A DNA stretch of 64,000 nt. It comes from Paenibacillus humicola (GTDB lineage Bacteria > Bacillota > Bacilli > Paenibacillales > Paenibacillaceae). The notes below the pieces were generated by a model. The model had not been told where the DNA came from. It did no database searches and was given only the letters and a program-made list of their open reading frames with translations. A program made the position numbers and the translations under genes. Below, one piece after another: positions 27,071 to 36,149 of the stretch. The stretch spans positions 2,010,501 to 2,074,500 of the forward strand of contig NZ_JAQGPL010000001.1 of assembly GCF_028826105.1 (NCBI RefSeq), written 5' to 3'. Within the stretch, counting starts at the first letter, position 1. Every line of letters begins with the position of its first letter.

Positions 27071-28237
27071 ATGGAGAACGATTGTATTCTGGATTCTGGC
27101 GCTTTTTCACAAGAACTGAACATCATGCTGGCGTTGCTGAAGACGGATGCCACTAGGCAGCAATCGGACAAGCCATCGCTGCCGAACATCGATTGGAATC
27201 AATTTGCGAAGCTGGTCCGGCATCACCGGGTTTATCCGCAGCTATATGCCGGCTGGAAAGATAGTGAATTGATTCCGGCCGATGTTCTGCAAGCCCTTCA
27301 GGACGATTTTAACAAGAATTTGTTTCGCATGCTCCGGTTAAGCGGGGAAATGGAGCGCGTCTGCGCCGCCCTGCATGAACGCGGCATCCCTTCACTTATG
27401 TTGAAAGGGCCGGTGCTGGCAAAGGAATTATACGGCGATCTGTCGCTCCGGACGTCGAAGGATCTGGATATTCTGGTCCCGGCGGAAGACGTCGAGAAAG
27501 CCGAGCAGACGCTGACAGATCTCGGCTATGCCGGCGAATCGAGCTTTCGGCGCGTCTTCAACTGGAAGTGGAAGTTTCACCATGTCTCGTATACGCATCC
27601 GCAGTCGCGGATCCAGGTGGAGATCCATTGGCGGCTCAATTCCGATATGGGCAAGGAGCCTTCGTTCGAAGAGCTGTGGTCGCGGAGACGGACAAGCTCG
27701 CAGGCGCAAAGCCGCGTCTGCCTGCCGGGCAGCGAGGATTTGTTCATGTACCTCGTATCGCACGGCGCGCGGCACGGCTGGTTCCGGCTCCGCTGGCTGG
27801 AGGATATCGACCGGATCGTGTCGCAGGGCTTGGACTGGGGGACGCTTATTCCGCTCATGAAACGGTACGGATGCCTTCACCTAGGCGGGCAGGCGCTCAT
27901 TCTTGCCTCCGAGCTGCTGAATACGCCGGTCCCCCGGGAAGCGAAGCCGATGACCGCTGGCCGTCTTCCGCGCGAGCTGGCTCGCCTCGCCGCCGGCTTT
28001 ATCCGCAGCGATGTCCCGCCCGAGCAGACAGCGACGGCGAAGGACGGGGCCAGAGCGTACAAAAGGTACCTGTTCGCGTTGAAAACGAAGCGGCAAAAGG
28101 CGTTCTACCTGATCAGCCAGCTGTATCCCAGCTTCAGGGACGCCGAAGCGCTGCCGCTTCCAAAGCCGCTTTATTTTCTATATTTTCCGCTTCGGCCTTT
28201 CGTCTGGCTTTGGCGGCAGATGAGGCAGCAGGCCTGA
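27071..28237 (+). CDS. Nucleotidyltransferase family protein of lasso cluster
   Basis: A 388-residue protein of the NTP_transf_5 family. The nucleotidyltransferase-type motif is LYGDLSLRTSKDLDILVPAED, with the two Asp that would bind metal. The rest is helical and rich in basic and aromatic residues (WKWKFHHVSYTHP, HGWFRLRWLEDIDRIV). Similar genes accompany paeninodin-type lasso clusters, where their role is not established to my knowledge. ATG 27071 follows GAAGG by 8 bases; it lies 1 base after the B2 stop. Nucleotide transfer to peptide or partner protein is only a guess. Confidence 0.75.
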   Translation: MENDCILDSGAFSQELNIMLALLKTDATRQQSDKPSLPNIDWNQFAKLVRHHRVYPQLYAGWKDSELIPADVLQALQDDFNKNLFRMLRLSGEMERVCAALHERGIPSLMLKGPVLAKELYGDLSLRTSKDLDILVPAEDVEKAEQTLTDLGYAGESSFRRVFNWKWKFHHVSYTHPQSRIQVEIHWRLNSDMGKEPSFEELWSRRRTSSQAQSRVCLPGSEDLFMYLVSHGARHGWFRLRWLEDIDRIVSQGLDWGTLIPLMKRYGCLHLGGQALILASELLNTPVPREAKPMTAGRLPRELARLAAGFIRSDVPPEQTATAKDGARAYKRYLFALKTKRQKAFYLISQLYPSFRDAEALPLPKPLYFLYFPLRPFVWLWRQMRQQA

Positions 28238-28382
28238 TCCGCGGCGCGGGTTTATTCGCCGGTTCGGAGGGGGAACGGACTGAAACGGCGCGCGGCTTGC
28301 GAATATTGTTAGGGGGTCGCCGCTTATTCGACTCCAGCTGCAGCCTGATGCAGGCTGATTATGAAGATTGTCGGAGGAACGT

Positions 28383-30320
28383 ATGAGCGTAATAGCCGGC
28401 ATTCTCTGTCACAGCGAAGAGACGGTTCCGGCCGAAGACCGCATCCGTCTCATGAATGCCCTGCAGCACTATCCTGCAGACGACGAGCGCGACTGGCAGG
28501 GAGGACCCGTTTTTCTGGGGGGCCGGGCCCAATGGATAACCCCCGAATCGGTTCATGAACAAGTGCCTTTATACGATGAAAACCGCGGGCTGGCCGTTGC
28601 CGCCGATGCGATCCTCGATAACCGGGACGAATTGTTCGAGCGTCTGGGCATCGAGTATAACCGGCGGGATCGGATGACCGACAGCGAGCTTATACGATCG
28701 GCTTACGAAAAATGGGGCCAGGAAGCCCCCGCCTATTTAATCGGCGATTTCGCGTTCGTCATTTGGGACGAGCGGCGGCGGCTGCTCTTCGGCGCGCGCG
28801 ACCTGCTCGGCAACCGGACGTTATATTATCGCAGCGACGCGCGCCGGTTCGCGTTCTGCACGGCGGTTAACCCGCTGCTTGAGCTGCCCGGCGTCAAGAA
28901 GGCGCTGAACGAGGAATGGCTGGCAGAGTTTCTGGCCATCCCCGTCATTCTCGATACCGCCGATGTCCGTTCTACGGTCTACCGCGGAATCGAACAACTT
29001 CCTCCGGCCCATGCATTTGCAGCCGCCGACGGAAAACTGACGCTGCGGCAGTACGGCAGCTTGACGGTTCCGGCCGACAAGCTTCGCTTGAAGTCGAACG
29101 GCGAATACGAAGAAGCGTTTCGCCATGTGTTTCGGGAGGCCGTCACGTCAAGGCTGCGCACGCACCGTCAGGTCAGCGCCAGCCTGAGCGGCGGTCTGGA
29201 TTCGGGAGCCGTCGCCGCCTTTGCGGCGGATCCGCTGCGGCAGCAGGGCAAACGCCTGTACGCCTACAGCTATATCCCCGCGCCGGGCTTTACGGACTGG
29301 ACGTCGCGGCGAATGGCTGCCGACGAAAGTCCTTATATCGATGCCGTCGTACGGCATATCGGGAATATGGAGCAAAGCAGTCTGGCGTTTCCGGGCAAGG
29401 ATTCCTTCGGGGAAATCGACGATCTGCTCGGGGTCATGGAAGCGCCCTACAAGTTTTTCGAAAATTCGTTTTGGATCAAGGGCATTCTCGAAAAAGCCCG
29501 GGAGGACGGAGCCGCCGTGCTCCTGACGGGGGCGCGGGGCAATTTCTCGATCTCCTGGGGGCCGGCAATGGATTATTACGCCGGACTGCTGCGGAAGCTG
29601 CGCTGGATTCATCTGTACAGGGAGCTGAAGCTGTACGGCAGGCAGATGAACATCGGGCGGTCCCGCCTGCTGCCGGAAGTCTTCAAGCTGGCGTTTCCTT
29701 TTGCGGCATTGTCCTTCCATGCGAAACGCGAGCCGGATAGTCCGCAGCTCATTCATCCCGATCTGGCCGCAAGAACGAACGTGTTCGCGAAGCTGAAGGG
29801 CCACGATGCGGGCCTCGACGGCGTGACGTTCGACGAATATGCCGCCCGGGATTACCAGTTTGAACAATTTGCCGTTTCGAATCATCAGGGGACGTCGATC
29901 ACCAAATTTTCGCTTCGTTACGGCGTTTGGGAGCGGGATCCGACGGGCGACCCGAGAGTAGTGCGCTTCTGCTTGTCGCTGCCGGTCAGCCAGTATGTGC
30001 AGCACGGGATCGACCGCTCGATCGTGCGCAGGGCGACGGCAGGCATGCTGCCGGACGAGGTGAGGCTGAACCAGCGCGTGCGGGGCGTGCAGGGAGCGGA
30101 CTGGATTTACCGCATGCTGCCGAACTGGGGCGCTTTTATGGACGAGCTTCAGACGCTCTGCCGCGACCCTGCAGCCTCGCATTTTCTGAATGTGGCGCAA
30201 ATCAAAGCGTCGATGGCTAAAATCGGATATTCACCGAAGCCCAAGCTCGCGTACGACGCGGATGCGCGGCTTCTCATGCGGGGGCTCATCGTTTACCGGT
30301 TTCTGAAGAGGCAGTTTTAA
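28383..30320 (+). CDS. Lasso peptide macrolactam synthetase 2 (asparagine synthase-like)
   Basis: A 645-residue lasso cyclase, paralogous along its whole length to the one at 24092. It begins MSVIAGIL (no Cys nucleophile) and has the ATP motif SGGLDSG at 269-275, and the C-terminal stretch RLNQRVRGVQGADW. It is directly followed by precursor 2, whose core it should cyclise. The ATG is preceded by CGGAGGAAC. Upstream is a 145-base gap with a 7-bp hairpin (CAGCCTG/CAGGCTG, 28341-28357), so this second module may have its own regulation. The repeated C-A order suggests duplication of a cyclase-precursor unit. Confidence 0.88.
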   Translation: MSVIAGILCHSEETVPAEDRIRLMNALQHYPADDERDWQGGPVFLGGRAQWITPESVHEQVPLYDENRGLAVAADAILDNRDELFERLGIEYNRRDRMTDSELIRSAYEKWGQEAPAYLIGDFAFVIWDERRRLLFGARDLLGNRTLYYRSDARRFAFCTAVNPLLELPGVKKALNEEWLAEFLAIPVILDTADVRSTVYRGIEQLPPAHAFAAADGKLTLRQYGSLTVPADKLRLKSNGEYEEAFRHVFREAVTSRLRTHRQVSASLSGGLDSGAVAAFAADPLRQQGKRLYAYSYIPAPGFTDWTSRRMAADESPYIDAVVRHIGNMEQSSLAFPGKDSFGEIDDLLGVMEAPYKFFENSFWIKGILEKAREDGAAVLLTGARGNFSISWGPAMDYYAGLLRKLRWIHLYRELKLYGRQMNIGRSRLLPEVFKLAFPFAALSFHAKREPDSPQLIHPDLAARTNVFAKLKGHDAGLDGVTFDEYAARDYQFEQFAVSNHQGTSITKFSLRYGVWERDPTGDPRVVRFCLSLPVSQYVQHGIDRSIVRRATAGMLPDEVRLNQRVRGVQGADWIYRMLPNWGAFMDELQTLCRDPAASHFLNVAQIKASMAKIGYSPKPKLAYDADARLLMRGLIVYRFLKRQF

Positions 30321-30353
30321 GAACCGGCCCCGCTTCGAAAGGAGGTGAATGCG

Positions 30354-30485
30354 ATGAAAAAGCTCGAATGGAATCAACCGACGCTTGAAGTGCTCGACGT
30401 CAACATGACGATGGGAGGACCGAACGGAGTTGTTCCCGACAAGAACGGCAAAGGCTCCAACAACGGCCATCCTCATGAATCCTAA
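30354..30485 (+). CDS. Lasso peptide precursor 2
   Basis: A 43-residue precursor with a strong SD (AAAGGAGGTGAAT). The leader is residues 1-20 with the W-x-x-P-x-L motif (WNQPTL) and Thr at -2 (NMTM). The predicted 23-residue core starts with Gly: ring part GGPNGVVPD with acceptor Asp9, then tail KNGKGSNNGHPHES. A 9-residue Gly1-Asp9 macrolactam is expected, with a C-terminal Ser available to the kinase encoded downstream. The tail is very Gly/Asn-rich with two His and no aromatic residue, so the residues that lock the thread are not obvious (Pro, His or Lys are candidates). Confidence 0.88.
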   Translation: MKKLEWNQPTLEVLDVNMTMGGPNGVVPDKNGKGSNNGHPHES

Positions 30486-30516
30486 GTGCTCCTTTTGATC
30501 GAAACCGGAAAAAAGC

Positions 30517-30545
30517 GCCCTTATACGCTCATTGCGTATAAGGGC
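30517..30545 (+). terminator. Stem-loop between precursor 2 and the kinase gene
   Basis: A perfect 12-bp stem, GCCCTTATACGC with GCGTATAAGGGC, around a 5-base loop, 31 bases after the precursor stop. An A tract lies upstream and only a short pyrimidine-rich run follows, so it may work as an RNA-stabilising hairpin or weak terminator. It sits where the stem-loop of precursor 1 sits. Confidence 0.6.
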
Positions 30546-30592
30546 ACCTTCGTTCTATCGCATCGTACTCCTAGACGAATAAGGTGAAGATG

Positions 30593-31525
30593 ATGAAACA
30601 ACCTGCTCTGAACGTATATAAAGCATTCGGGCTTCGGCTGGCAAGCGAAATCGCCCTGCCGGAAGCGCTGCGCGAACCGGACCAGGCCGGCGGACCGGAC
30701 GTCCGCATCGAATGGGAGGACCTGAAGGCGCTCTGGGACGAACGCAAACAAGAAAGCGATTATTACGCGGTCCATGGCGACGAGTTTATGATGCATATTC
30801 CGGGCACGGCGATTTTTCGCGTGCAGGGCGGAAAGCGGATCGGCGTCTCGCCGGACGAAGGAGCCGAAGAAACCGGCATCCGGCTTTATGTGCTCGGATC
30901 GTGCATGGGCGCGATTCTGCTCCAGCGGAAGCTGTTTCCCCTGCACGGAAGCGCCGTCGTTATCGACGGAAAAGCGTACGCGATCGTCGGCGATTCCGGC
31001 GCGGGTAAATCAACCCTTGCCGCCGCGCTGGGCAAGCTCGGCTATCCGCTGCTGACCGACGACGTCATCGCCGTATCGGCGGCTGAAGACGGAAGTCCCG
31101 TCGTCATTCCCGCATACCCGCAGCAGAAGCTATGGCAGGAAAGCCTTGACATGCTGGGCATGCAGGACGGCGAATACGCTCCGCTGTATATGACCAAGTA
31201 TGCGGTCCCGCTGTCGACCGGATTTTACGGGAGCCCAGTTCCGCTGGCGGGCATCTTCGAACTGAAGAAGACGGAGCTTGAAGGAACGGACATGCGCCTC
31301 CTGGATGGGCTTGAGCGGCTGCCGGCCATCCGCTATCATACGTACCGCCATTTTCTGGTCTCCCTTTTCGGTCTCGATCAGTGGCATTTCGGCGTCTCCG
31401 TGTCGATCGTAAACCACGTTCGCATGTATCAGCTTGCCAGACCGGCTCTCGGCGTGACCGTTCACGATTTGGTGACGCGGATTTTGAGCGAAACGGGCCA
31501 AAATGTGAAGATTTTGCACGGATAG
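30593..31525 (+). CDS. HPr kinase-like lasso peptide kinase
   Basis: A 310-residue kinase of the HPr kinase/PadeK type. It has a P-loop at residues 133-141 (GDSGAGKST), the preceding His in FPLHGSAVVIDG and an acidic LLTDDVIAVS segment. In the paeninodin pathway the homolog phosphorylates the C-terminal Ser of the precursor peptide; both precursors in this locus end in Ser. The ATG at 30593 is 6 bases after AAGGTG; ATG 30590 and GTG 30584 are alternatives. The ABC exporter gene follows after 12 bases. Confidence 0.85.
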   Translation: MKQPALNVYKAFGLRLASEIALPEALREPDQAGGPDVRIEWEDLKALWDERKQESDYYAVHGDEFMMHIPGTAIFRVQGGKRIGVSPDEGAEETGIRLYVLGSCMGAILLQRKLFPLHGSAVVIDGKAYAIVGDSGAGKSTLAAALGKLGYPLLTDDVIAVSAAEDGSPVVIPAYPQQKLWQESLDMLGMQDGEYAPLYMTKYAVPLSTGFYGSPVPLAGIFELKKTELEGTDMRLLDGLERLPAIRYHTYRHFLVSLFGLDQWHFGVSVSIVNHVRMYQLARPALGVTVHDLVTRILSETGQNVKILHG

Positions 31526-31537
31526 GAGAGAACGGGC

Positions 31538-33337
31538 GTGGAGCATCTGCTGCAGTATTTCCGGAAATTGCACCGTTTTGCCGGCATCAAGCTGTATGTG
31601 AACGTGATCGGCATGATGCTGATCAGCGTGCTGGAAAGCATCGGGATTTATATGCTGGTTCCCGCGCTAGGGTTAATCGGCATTTTCAATTTGAATACAA
31701 GCGGGATTCCGTATGTCTCGCATTTGGTCAAGCCGCTGCAGGCGATGCCGGATCAGCTGAAGCTGCCGGCCGTATTGGGAGCGTTCATCCTGCTCGTCGC
31801 CGGACAGGCTTATTTGCAGCGCAGACAAACGAATCTGAACCTGGAGCTTCAGCACGGGTTTATCCGTTATCTTCGAATCGAGATTTACCAGGGCCTGCTG
31901 CAGGCCGATTGGCCCTTTTATTTGCGGCGCAGAACGTCGGATTTCAGCAATGTGATGACGAACGAGCTCATGCGCGTCAGCAGCGGGACGTATCTCGCGC
32001 TGCGGTTCGCGACGACGCTGCTGTTTACGCTCGTCCAGATCGTCTTCGCGCTGTGGCTGTCCGCTCCGCTGACGGCTTTGGTGCTCGTATGCGGGCTGGC
32101 GCTTGCGGTGTATGCCAGCCGGTACATCAGGCGCTCCAAATCGCTCGGGGACGAGACGTCTTCGCTGGCGCAGGATTATATGGGCGGGATGACCGACCAT
32201 TTCAACGGCATCAAAGACATTAAAAGCAATATGACCGAGCGGCAGCATCTGGCCTGGTTTCAGGCGCTCTGCACGCGAATGGAGCAGAACCTCGTTCATT
32301 TCGGCACCACGCAGTCGGCCTCACAATTCGTCTACAAGGTCGCTTCCGCGTTTATCATTACGTGCTTCGTATTTGTCTCCTTCGAGGTATTCCACGTCCA
32401 GGCGGACAAGCTTATCCTGATCATTGTCATTTTCTCCCGGCTGTGGCCCAAATTCCCGGCGCTGCAGGCCAACTGGGAGCAGATCGCCCAGTCGATTCCC
32501 GCGTTCCGGAGCCTGGCGGATTTGCAGCGGGATACCGAGCTCGCCAAAGAAACCGAGACGCTGCAGCCCGCGGAGGGTGCGGAGGTTCGGATGTCGCAGG
32601 GCATCGAGTGCCGCGGCATTTATTACCGGTACAACGCCGGCCACGATACGTATGCGCTGAAGGATATCAATCTGTCGATCCCGGTCAACAGCATGACGGC
32701 GATCGTCGGCAAATCCGGCGCCGGCAAAAGCACCCTGATCGACATCCTGATCGGGCTGATCTTGCCGGAGAAAGGCGAGGTGCTGGCGGACGGCGTTCCG
32801 CTCGGCAAGGACGGCGGCTTTTTGCTGCGGCGGTCCGTGGGATACGTCTCGCAGGACCCGTTCTTATTCCATGCCAGCATCAGGGAAAATCTGCTGATCG
32901 TTGCGCCCGAAGCGACGGAGAAGCAAATGTGGGAAGCGCTGCGCTTCTCGGCGTCGGATGATTTCGTCCGGCAGCTTCCGCAGGGACTTGATACCGTGCT
33001 CGGCGACCGCGGCGTGCGGCTGTCGGGAGGAGAAAGGCAGCGGATCGTGCTCGCCAGGGCCATCCTGCGCAAGCCTTCCATTCTTATCCTGGACGAGGCG
33101 ACCAGCGCGCTCGACAGCGAAAACGAAGCCAAAATCCAAGGGGCGCTCGACCGGCTGAAAGGCAAAACGACGATTATCGTCATCGCCCACCGGCTGTCGA
33201 CCATCCGCGGCGCCGACCAGGTGATCGTGCTGGAAAACGGGCAGGTCGTCCAGCGCGGCGGTTATCAGCAGCTGTCCGCAGACGTCAAAGGAACATTCGG
33301 CAAACTGCTGGAATACCAGGCGGGGGCCCGCGCGTAG
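31538..33337 (+). CDS. ABC transporter with fused membrane and ATPase domains (lasso exporter)
   Basis: A 599-residue half-transporter: about six membrane helices in residues 1-320 and an ATPase domain with Walker A (VGKSGAGKSTLID), signature LSGGERQR, Walker B ILILDEATSALDS and the switch His in IVIAHRLST. It probably works as a homodimer and exports the mature lasso peptides, giving self-protection as in other lasso systems. Start GTG 31538 follows GGAGAGAA. It is the last gene of the locus. Confidence 0.88.
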   Translation: MEHLLQYFRKLHRFAGIKLYVNVIGMMLISVLESIGIYMLVPALGLIGIFNLNTSGIPYVSHLVKPLQAMPDQLKLPAVLGAFILLVAGQAYLQRRQTNLNLELQHGFIRYLRIEIYQGLLQADWPFYLRRRTSDFSNVMTNELMRVSSGTYLALRFATTLLFTLVQIVFALWLSAPLTALVLVCGLALAVYASRYIRRSKSLGDETSSLAQDYMGGMTDHFNGIKDIKSNMTERQHLAWFQALCTRMEQNLVHFGTTQSASQFVYKVASAFIITCFVFVSFEVFHVQADKLILIIVIFSRLWPKFPALQANWEQIAQSIPAFRSLADLQRDTELAKETETLQPAEGAEVRMSQGIECRGIYYRYNAGHDTYALKDINLSIPVNSMTAIVGKSGAGKSTLIDILIGLILPEKGEVLADGVPLGKDGGFLLRRSVGYVSQDPFLFHASIRENLLIVAPEATEKQMWEALRFSASDDFVRQLPQGLDTVLGDRGVRLSGGERQRIVLARAILRKPSILILDEATSALDSENEAKIQGALDRLKGKTTIIVIAHRLSTIRGADQVIVLENGQVVQRGGYQQLSADVKGTFGKLLEYQAGARA

Positions 33338-33600
33338 CAGCTCCCGTCCCCGTATTCCGATTCCCTCCATTCTTCCGCGCCGTCCCCTCCAATATACTTC
33401 CTTCCGGCCGCCGCCGGATCGTCAGCTCAGGAGTACGAATGCCGGCCGGGCAATTGACCCCGATGTCGGAAAATCCATAAAAAGGATTCGAAATTTTATC
33501 GTTCTTCGCACATTTTCATGTTTCTCGCGCCGGCCGGTTTTGATAAAATATACGGGCGAACCGACTTATTACGCTTTGCTGACACTGGGGGGCTATTCGC
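33338..33600. other. Intergenic region after the lasso locus
   Basis: No gene is seen in 263 bases. A small hairpin TCCGGC/GCCGGA lies near 33401-33416 without a T run. An AT-rich stretch near 33540 (TTTTGATAAAATATAC) may hold the -10 of the AraC gene, but no good -35 accompanies it. Confidence 0.4.
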
Positions 33601-34488
33601 TTGTCGTCCGATCCGCTGTTTACTTTCTTATCCCCGCCGCTTCCGTACTTCATCGAATCGAACCGCAAAACGTATGCTCCCGGAGGCGAACACCCGAACC
33701 GCCGAAATATCGGCGTCTTCGACCTGCTCTTCGTTCACAGCGGCACGCTGCACGTCGGCGAGGAGCAGCGCGCCTGGTCGCTGGGAGCGGGACAGATGCT
33801 CATTCTTCGCCCCGACCGCTGGCATTATCCCGTGAAGCCGTGCGAAGAGGAAACGGTCTTCGACTGGGTTCATTTTCAGACGCCGGGCCCCTGGGAGGAG
33901 CTGGATGCCGGCAGCGGCGGCACGCTTCGGGGCGATTATTATTCGTACGCGATCCGCCTGCCGAAATCGATGACGCTCGCATATCCGGAAGAAGCGATCG
34001 CGCTGTTCGGCAAGCTGCACGAAGCGGCGATGGGCACCTCGCATGCCGCGTTCTGGCAGCGCCAGCAGTGGTTTCTGCACCTGCTGCAGCTATTTGACGA
34101 AGGCTGGCGCACCGATGCCGCCAAAGCGCCGATCGCCGTAGCGGAAGAGGCCGCCGCGTATTTGAAGCGCCATTACCGGACAACCGTCACGAACCGCCAG
34201 CTCGGCGACGTGCTTGGACTTCATCCGAACTATATCGCACGCTGCATGACCGAGGTGTTCGACTGTACGCCGCAGCAATATTTGCTGTCGTACCGGCTCG
34301 ATCAGGCGAAGCTGCTGCTGATGAAAACGAACTGGCCGATATCGCGGATCGCGGGCGAGACCGGCTTCAAGCAGACGCCGCACTTCTCCCGGTCGTTCTC
34401 CGAGCATGTGGGCGTGACGCCGCTGCTGTTCCGCAAGCGCTACGCCGGGAGAACGCTCCCGAGCCGCCGCCGGGAGGATCCGGAATAA
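33601..34488 (+). CDS. AraC family transcriptional regulator
   Basis: A 295-residue regulator with an N-terminal cupin sensing domain (GVFDLLFVHSGTLHVGEE, GAGQMLILRPDRWHYPV) and a C-terminal double helix-turn-helix (VTNRQLGDVLGLHPNYIARCM and WPISRIAGETGFKQTPHFSRSF). Such proteins usually respond to sugars. The start is TTG 33601 with GGGGGG 8 bases upstream. It converges on the alcohol dehydrogenase gene and shares a terminator with it; its target is unknown, with the lasso, dehydrogenase and glycogen genes all nearby. Confidence 0.82.
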   Translation: MSSDPLFTFLSPPLPYFIESNRKTYAPGGEHPNRRNIGVFDLLFVHSGTLHVGEEQRAWSLGAGQMLILRPDRWHYPVKPCEEETVFDWVHFQTPGPWEELDAGSGGTLRGDYYSYAIRLPKSMTLAYPEEAIALFGKLHEAAMGTSHAAFWQRQQWFLHLLQLFDEGWRTDAAKAPIAVAEEAAAYLKRHYRTTVTNRQLGDVLGLHPNYIARCMTEVFDCTPQQYLLSYRLDQAKLLLMKTNWPISRIAGETGFKQTPHFSRSFSEHVGVTPLLFRKRYAGRTLPSRRREDPE

Positions 34489-34542
34489 TTCATTACATAA
34501 CCAAAAGAGTGCCCGGCGGGCAAGTTATCAAGGAGAACGATT

Positions 34543-34586
34543 AAAACAAGAACAGGAACCCGCAGCGGGCTCCTGTTCTTGTTTTT
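34543..34586. terminator. Bidirectional terminator between convergent genes
   Basis: A 16-bp stem (ACAAGAACAGGAACCC with GGGCTCCTGTTCTTGT, one G-T pair) and a 5-base loop, with an A tract before and a T tract after. It lies between the AraC gene and the converging alcohol dehydrogenase gene, so it can serve both. Confidence 0.88.
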
Positions 34587-34682
34587 GCACATATTGCATG
34601 ATCAAGTGCTGGCCCGATGCCGGATGCGGGAGGGAAAAACGCGCATTCGCCGCCACGGCCGGCACCGCTGGTACCGGTTCAT

Positions 34683-35849
34683 TTACAGGCACATTTCCAG
34701 GATCGCCTTCACATCCGCCTGCTCCAGCTTGCGGAACGAGCCGATCGGACCGAACCGCACCGCTTCGGCGGCCATCCGGTCCAGCTGTTCGCCTCCGATC
34801 CCGAAATCGGCAAGCGTCGACGGCGCGCCGATCCGGGAGAAGAAGGCGCGCGTCGCATCGATGCCGGCGAGCGCCATTTCTTCGTCCGTCCGCCCCGCAC
34901 GTTCGATTCCCCACACCCGTTCCGCATATTGCGCGAAACGGTCCGTCCGCTCGCTGCACACATATTTCATCCAGTTCGGAAACACGATGGCAAGGCCGGC
35001 GCCGTGCGGGATGTCGTAGATGGCGCTGATTTCGTGCTCGATGCCGTGCGACGCCCAGTCGTTCTGCATGCCGACGCTGATCAGGCCGCCGTTCAGCGCC
35101 ATCGTCCCGCACCACATCAGGTTCGCGCGGGCGGAATAATCGTCCGGCGCCGCGAGCGCCTTCTCGGCATTCTCGATCACGGTCTGCAGCACCGATTCGC
35201 ACATCCGCTCCTGCAGCGGCGTATCGGGCGTCAGGCTGAAATACTGCTCGAAGACGTGCGACATCATGTCGACGACGCCGTTGACCGTCTGATCGGCCGG
35301 CACCGTATACGTGAGCGTAGGATCGAGAATGGAAAAACGCGGATAGGTATGCTTGCTGCCGAAAGCCCGCTTCAGCTTTTCCTCCCAATTCGTCACAACC
35401 GCATTGCCGTTCATCTCGGAGCCCGTCGCGGCCAGCGTAAGAATGGTGCCGAGCGGCAGCGCATCCTGAATAACCGCCTTTTGCATGCAAAAATCCCACA
35501 CGTCGCCGTCGTACAAGGCGCCGGCGGCGATCGCTTTCGCGGCGTCGAGCACGCTGCCTCCGCCGACGGCCAGAACCAGCTCTACCTGTTCGCTGCGGCA
35601 CAGTGCGATGCCTTTATGGATCGTCGTCAGGCGCGGATTCGGCTCGATCCCGGACAGCTCGACCGTCCGGATACCGGCTGATGCCAGCTGTTCCAGTACC
35701 TGGTCGTAGAGGCCCGTCTTTTTGATACTGCCTCCGCCGTAGACAAGCAGCGCGGTCTTGCCGTAAGGACGGGCAAGCTCGCCAAGCCGGGCAACCGTTC
35801 CTTCGCCGAAATAAACGGCCGTCGGATTGTGAAAGGTGAAATTGTTCAT
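34683..35849 (-). CDS. Iron-containing alcohol dehydrogenase (YugJ/BdhA-like)
   Basis: A 388-residue NAD(P)H-dependent alcohol dehydrogenase of the group III iron family. It has the nucleotide-binding VGGGSVLDAAKAIA, and the metal ligands in VVDMMSHVFEQY and in GIEHEISAIYDIPHGAGLA. It is closest in pattern to butanol dehydrogenases such as B. subtilis YugJ; the natural substrate is not known. Start ATG at 35849 follows AGGAGGT by 8 bases; an upstream in-frame ATG exists but lacks such a site. It is the only gene on this strand between 1 and 44000. Confidence 0.88.
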   Translation of the reverse strand: MNNFTFHNPTAVYFGEGTVARLGELARPYGKTALLVYGGGSIKKTGLYDQVLEQLASAGIRTVELSGIEPNPRLTTIHKGIALCRSEQVELVLAVGGGSVLDAAKAIAAGALYDGDVWDFCMQKAVIQDALPLGTILTLAATGSEMNGNAVVTNWEEKLKRAFGSKHTYPRFSILDPTLTYTVPADQTVNGVVDMMSHVFEQYFSLTPDTPLQERMCESVLQTVIENAEKALAAPDDYSARANLMWCGTMALNGGLISVGMQNDWASHGIEHEISAIYDIPHGAGLAIVFPNWMKYVCSERTDRFAQYAERVWGIERAGRTDEEMALAGIDATRAFFSRIGAPSTLADFGIGGEQLDRMAAEAVRFGPIGSFRKLEQADVKAILEMCL

Positions 35850-36149
35850 TCGCGTAAACCTCCTGTGTCGATTGGCACCTCGGAAACGATAGCTGCCCAT
35901 GCATTCACGTTCCATTGTAGGCGATGGATTAGGGTCAGGCAAGCGGCAAAGCTCCCGGTTTCCGGAAAGGAAGAGGAGGCCCGTAACGTTGCGACCGGCT
36001 TATAGCGGAAATCCATGCCCCGGGCGTACTATTTTCGGCTCCGGTATGCATATTCATGTAAAAGTATTGTCCGTCCCTTTCAACGGACAGGGGGAAACAG
36101 GTGTCCGATCGGAGCTGGCACAAACGATTCCGAATTTTCTGAAAATGGA

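Noticed and set aside
24092..30320. Asparagine biosynthesis genes (asnB)
   Set aside because: Both asparagine-synthase-like proteins lack the N-terminal Cys nucleophile and are each followed by a lasso precursor gene, so they are lasso cyclases.
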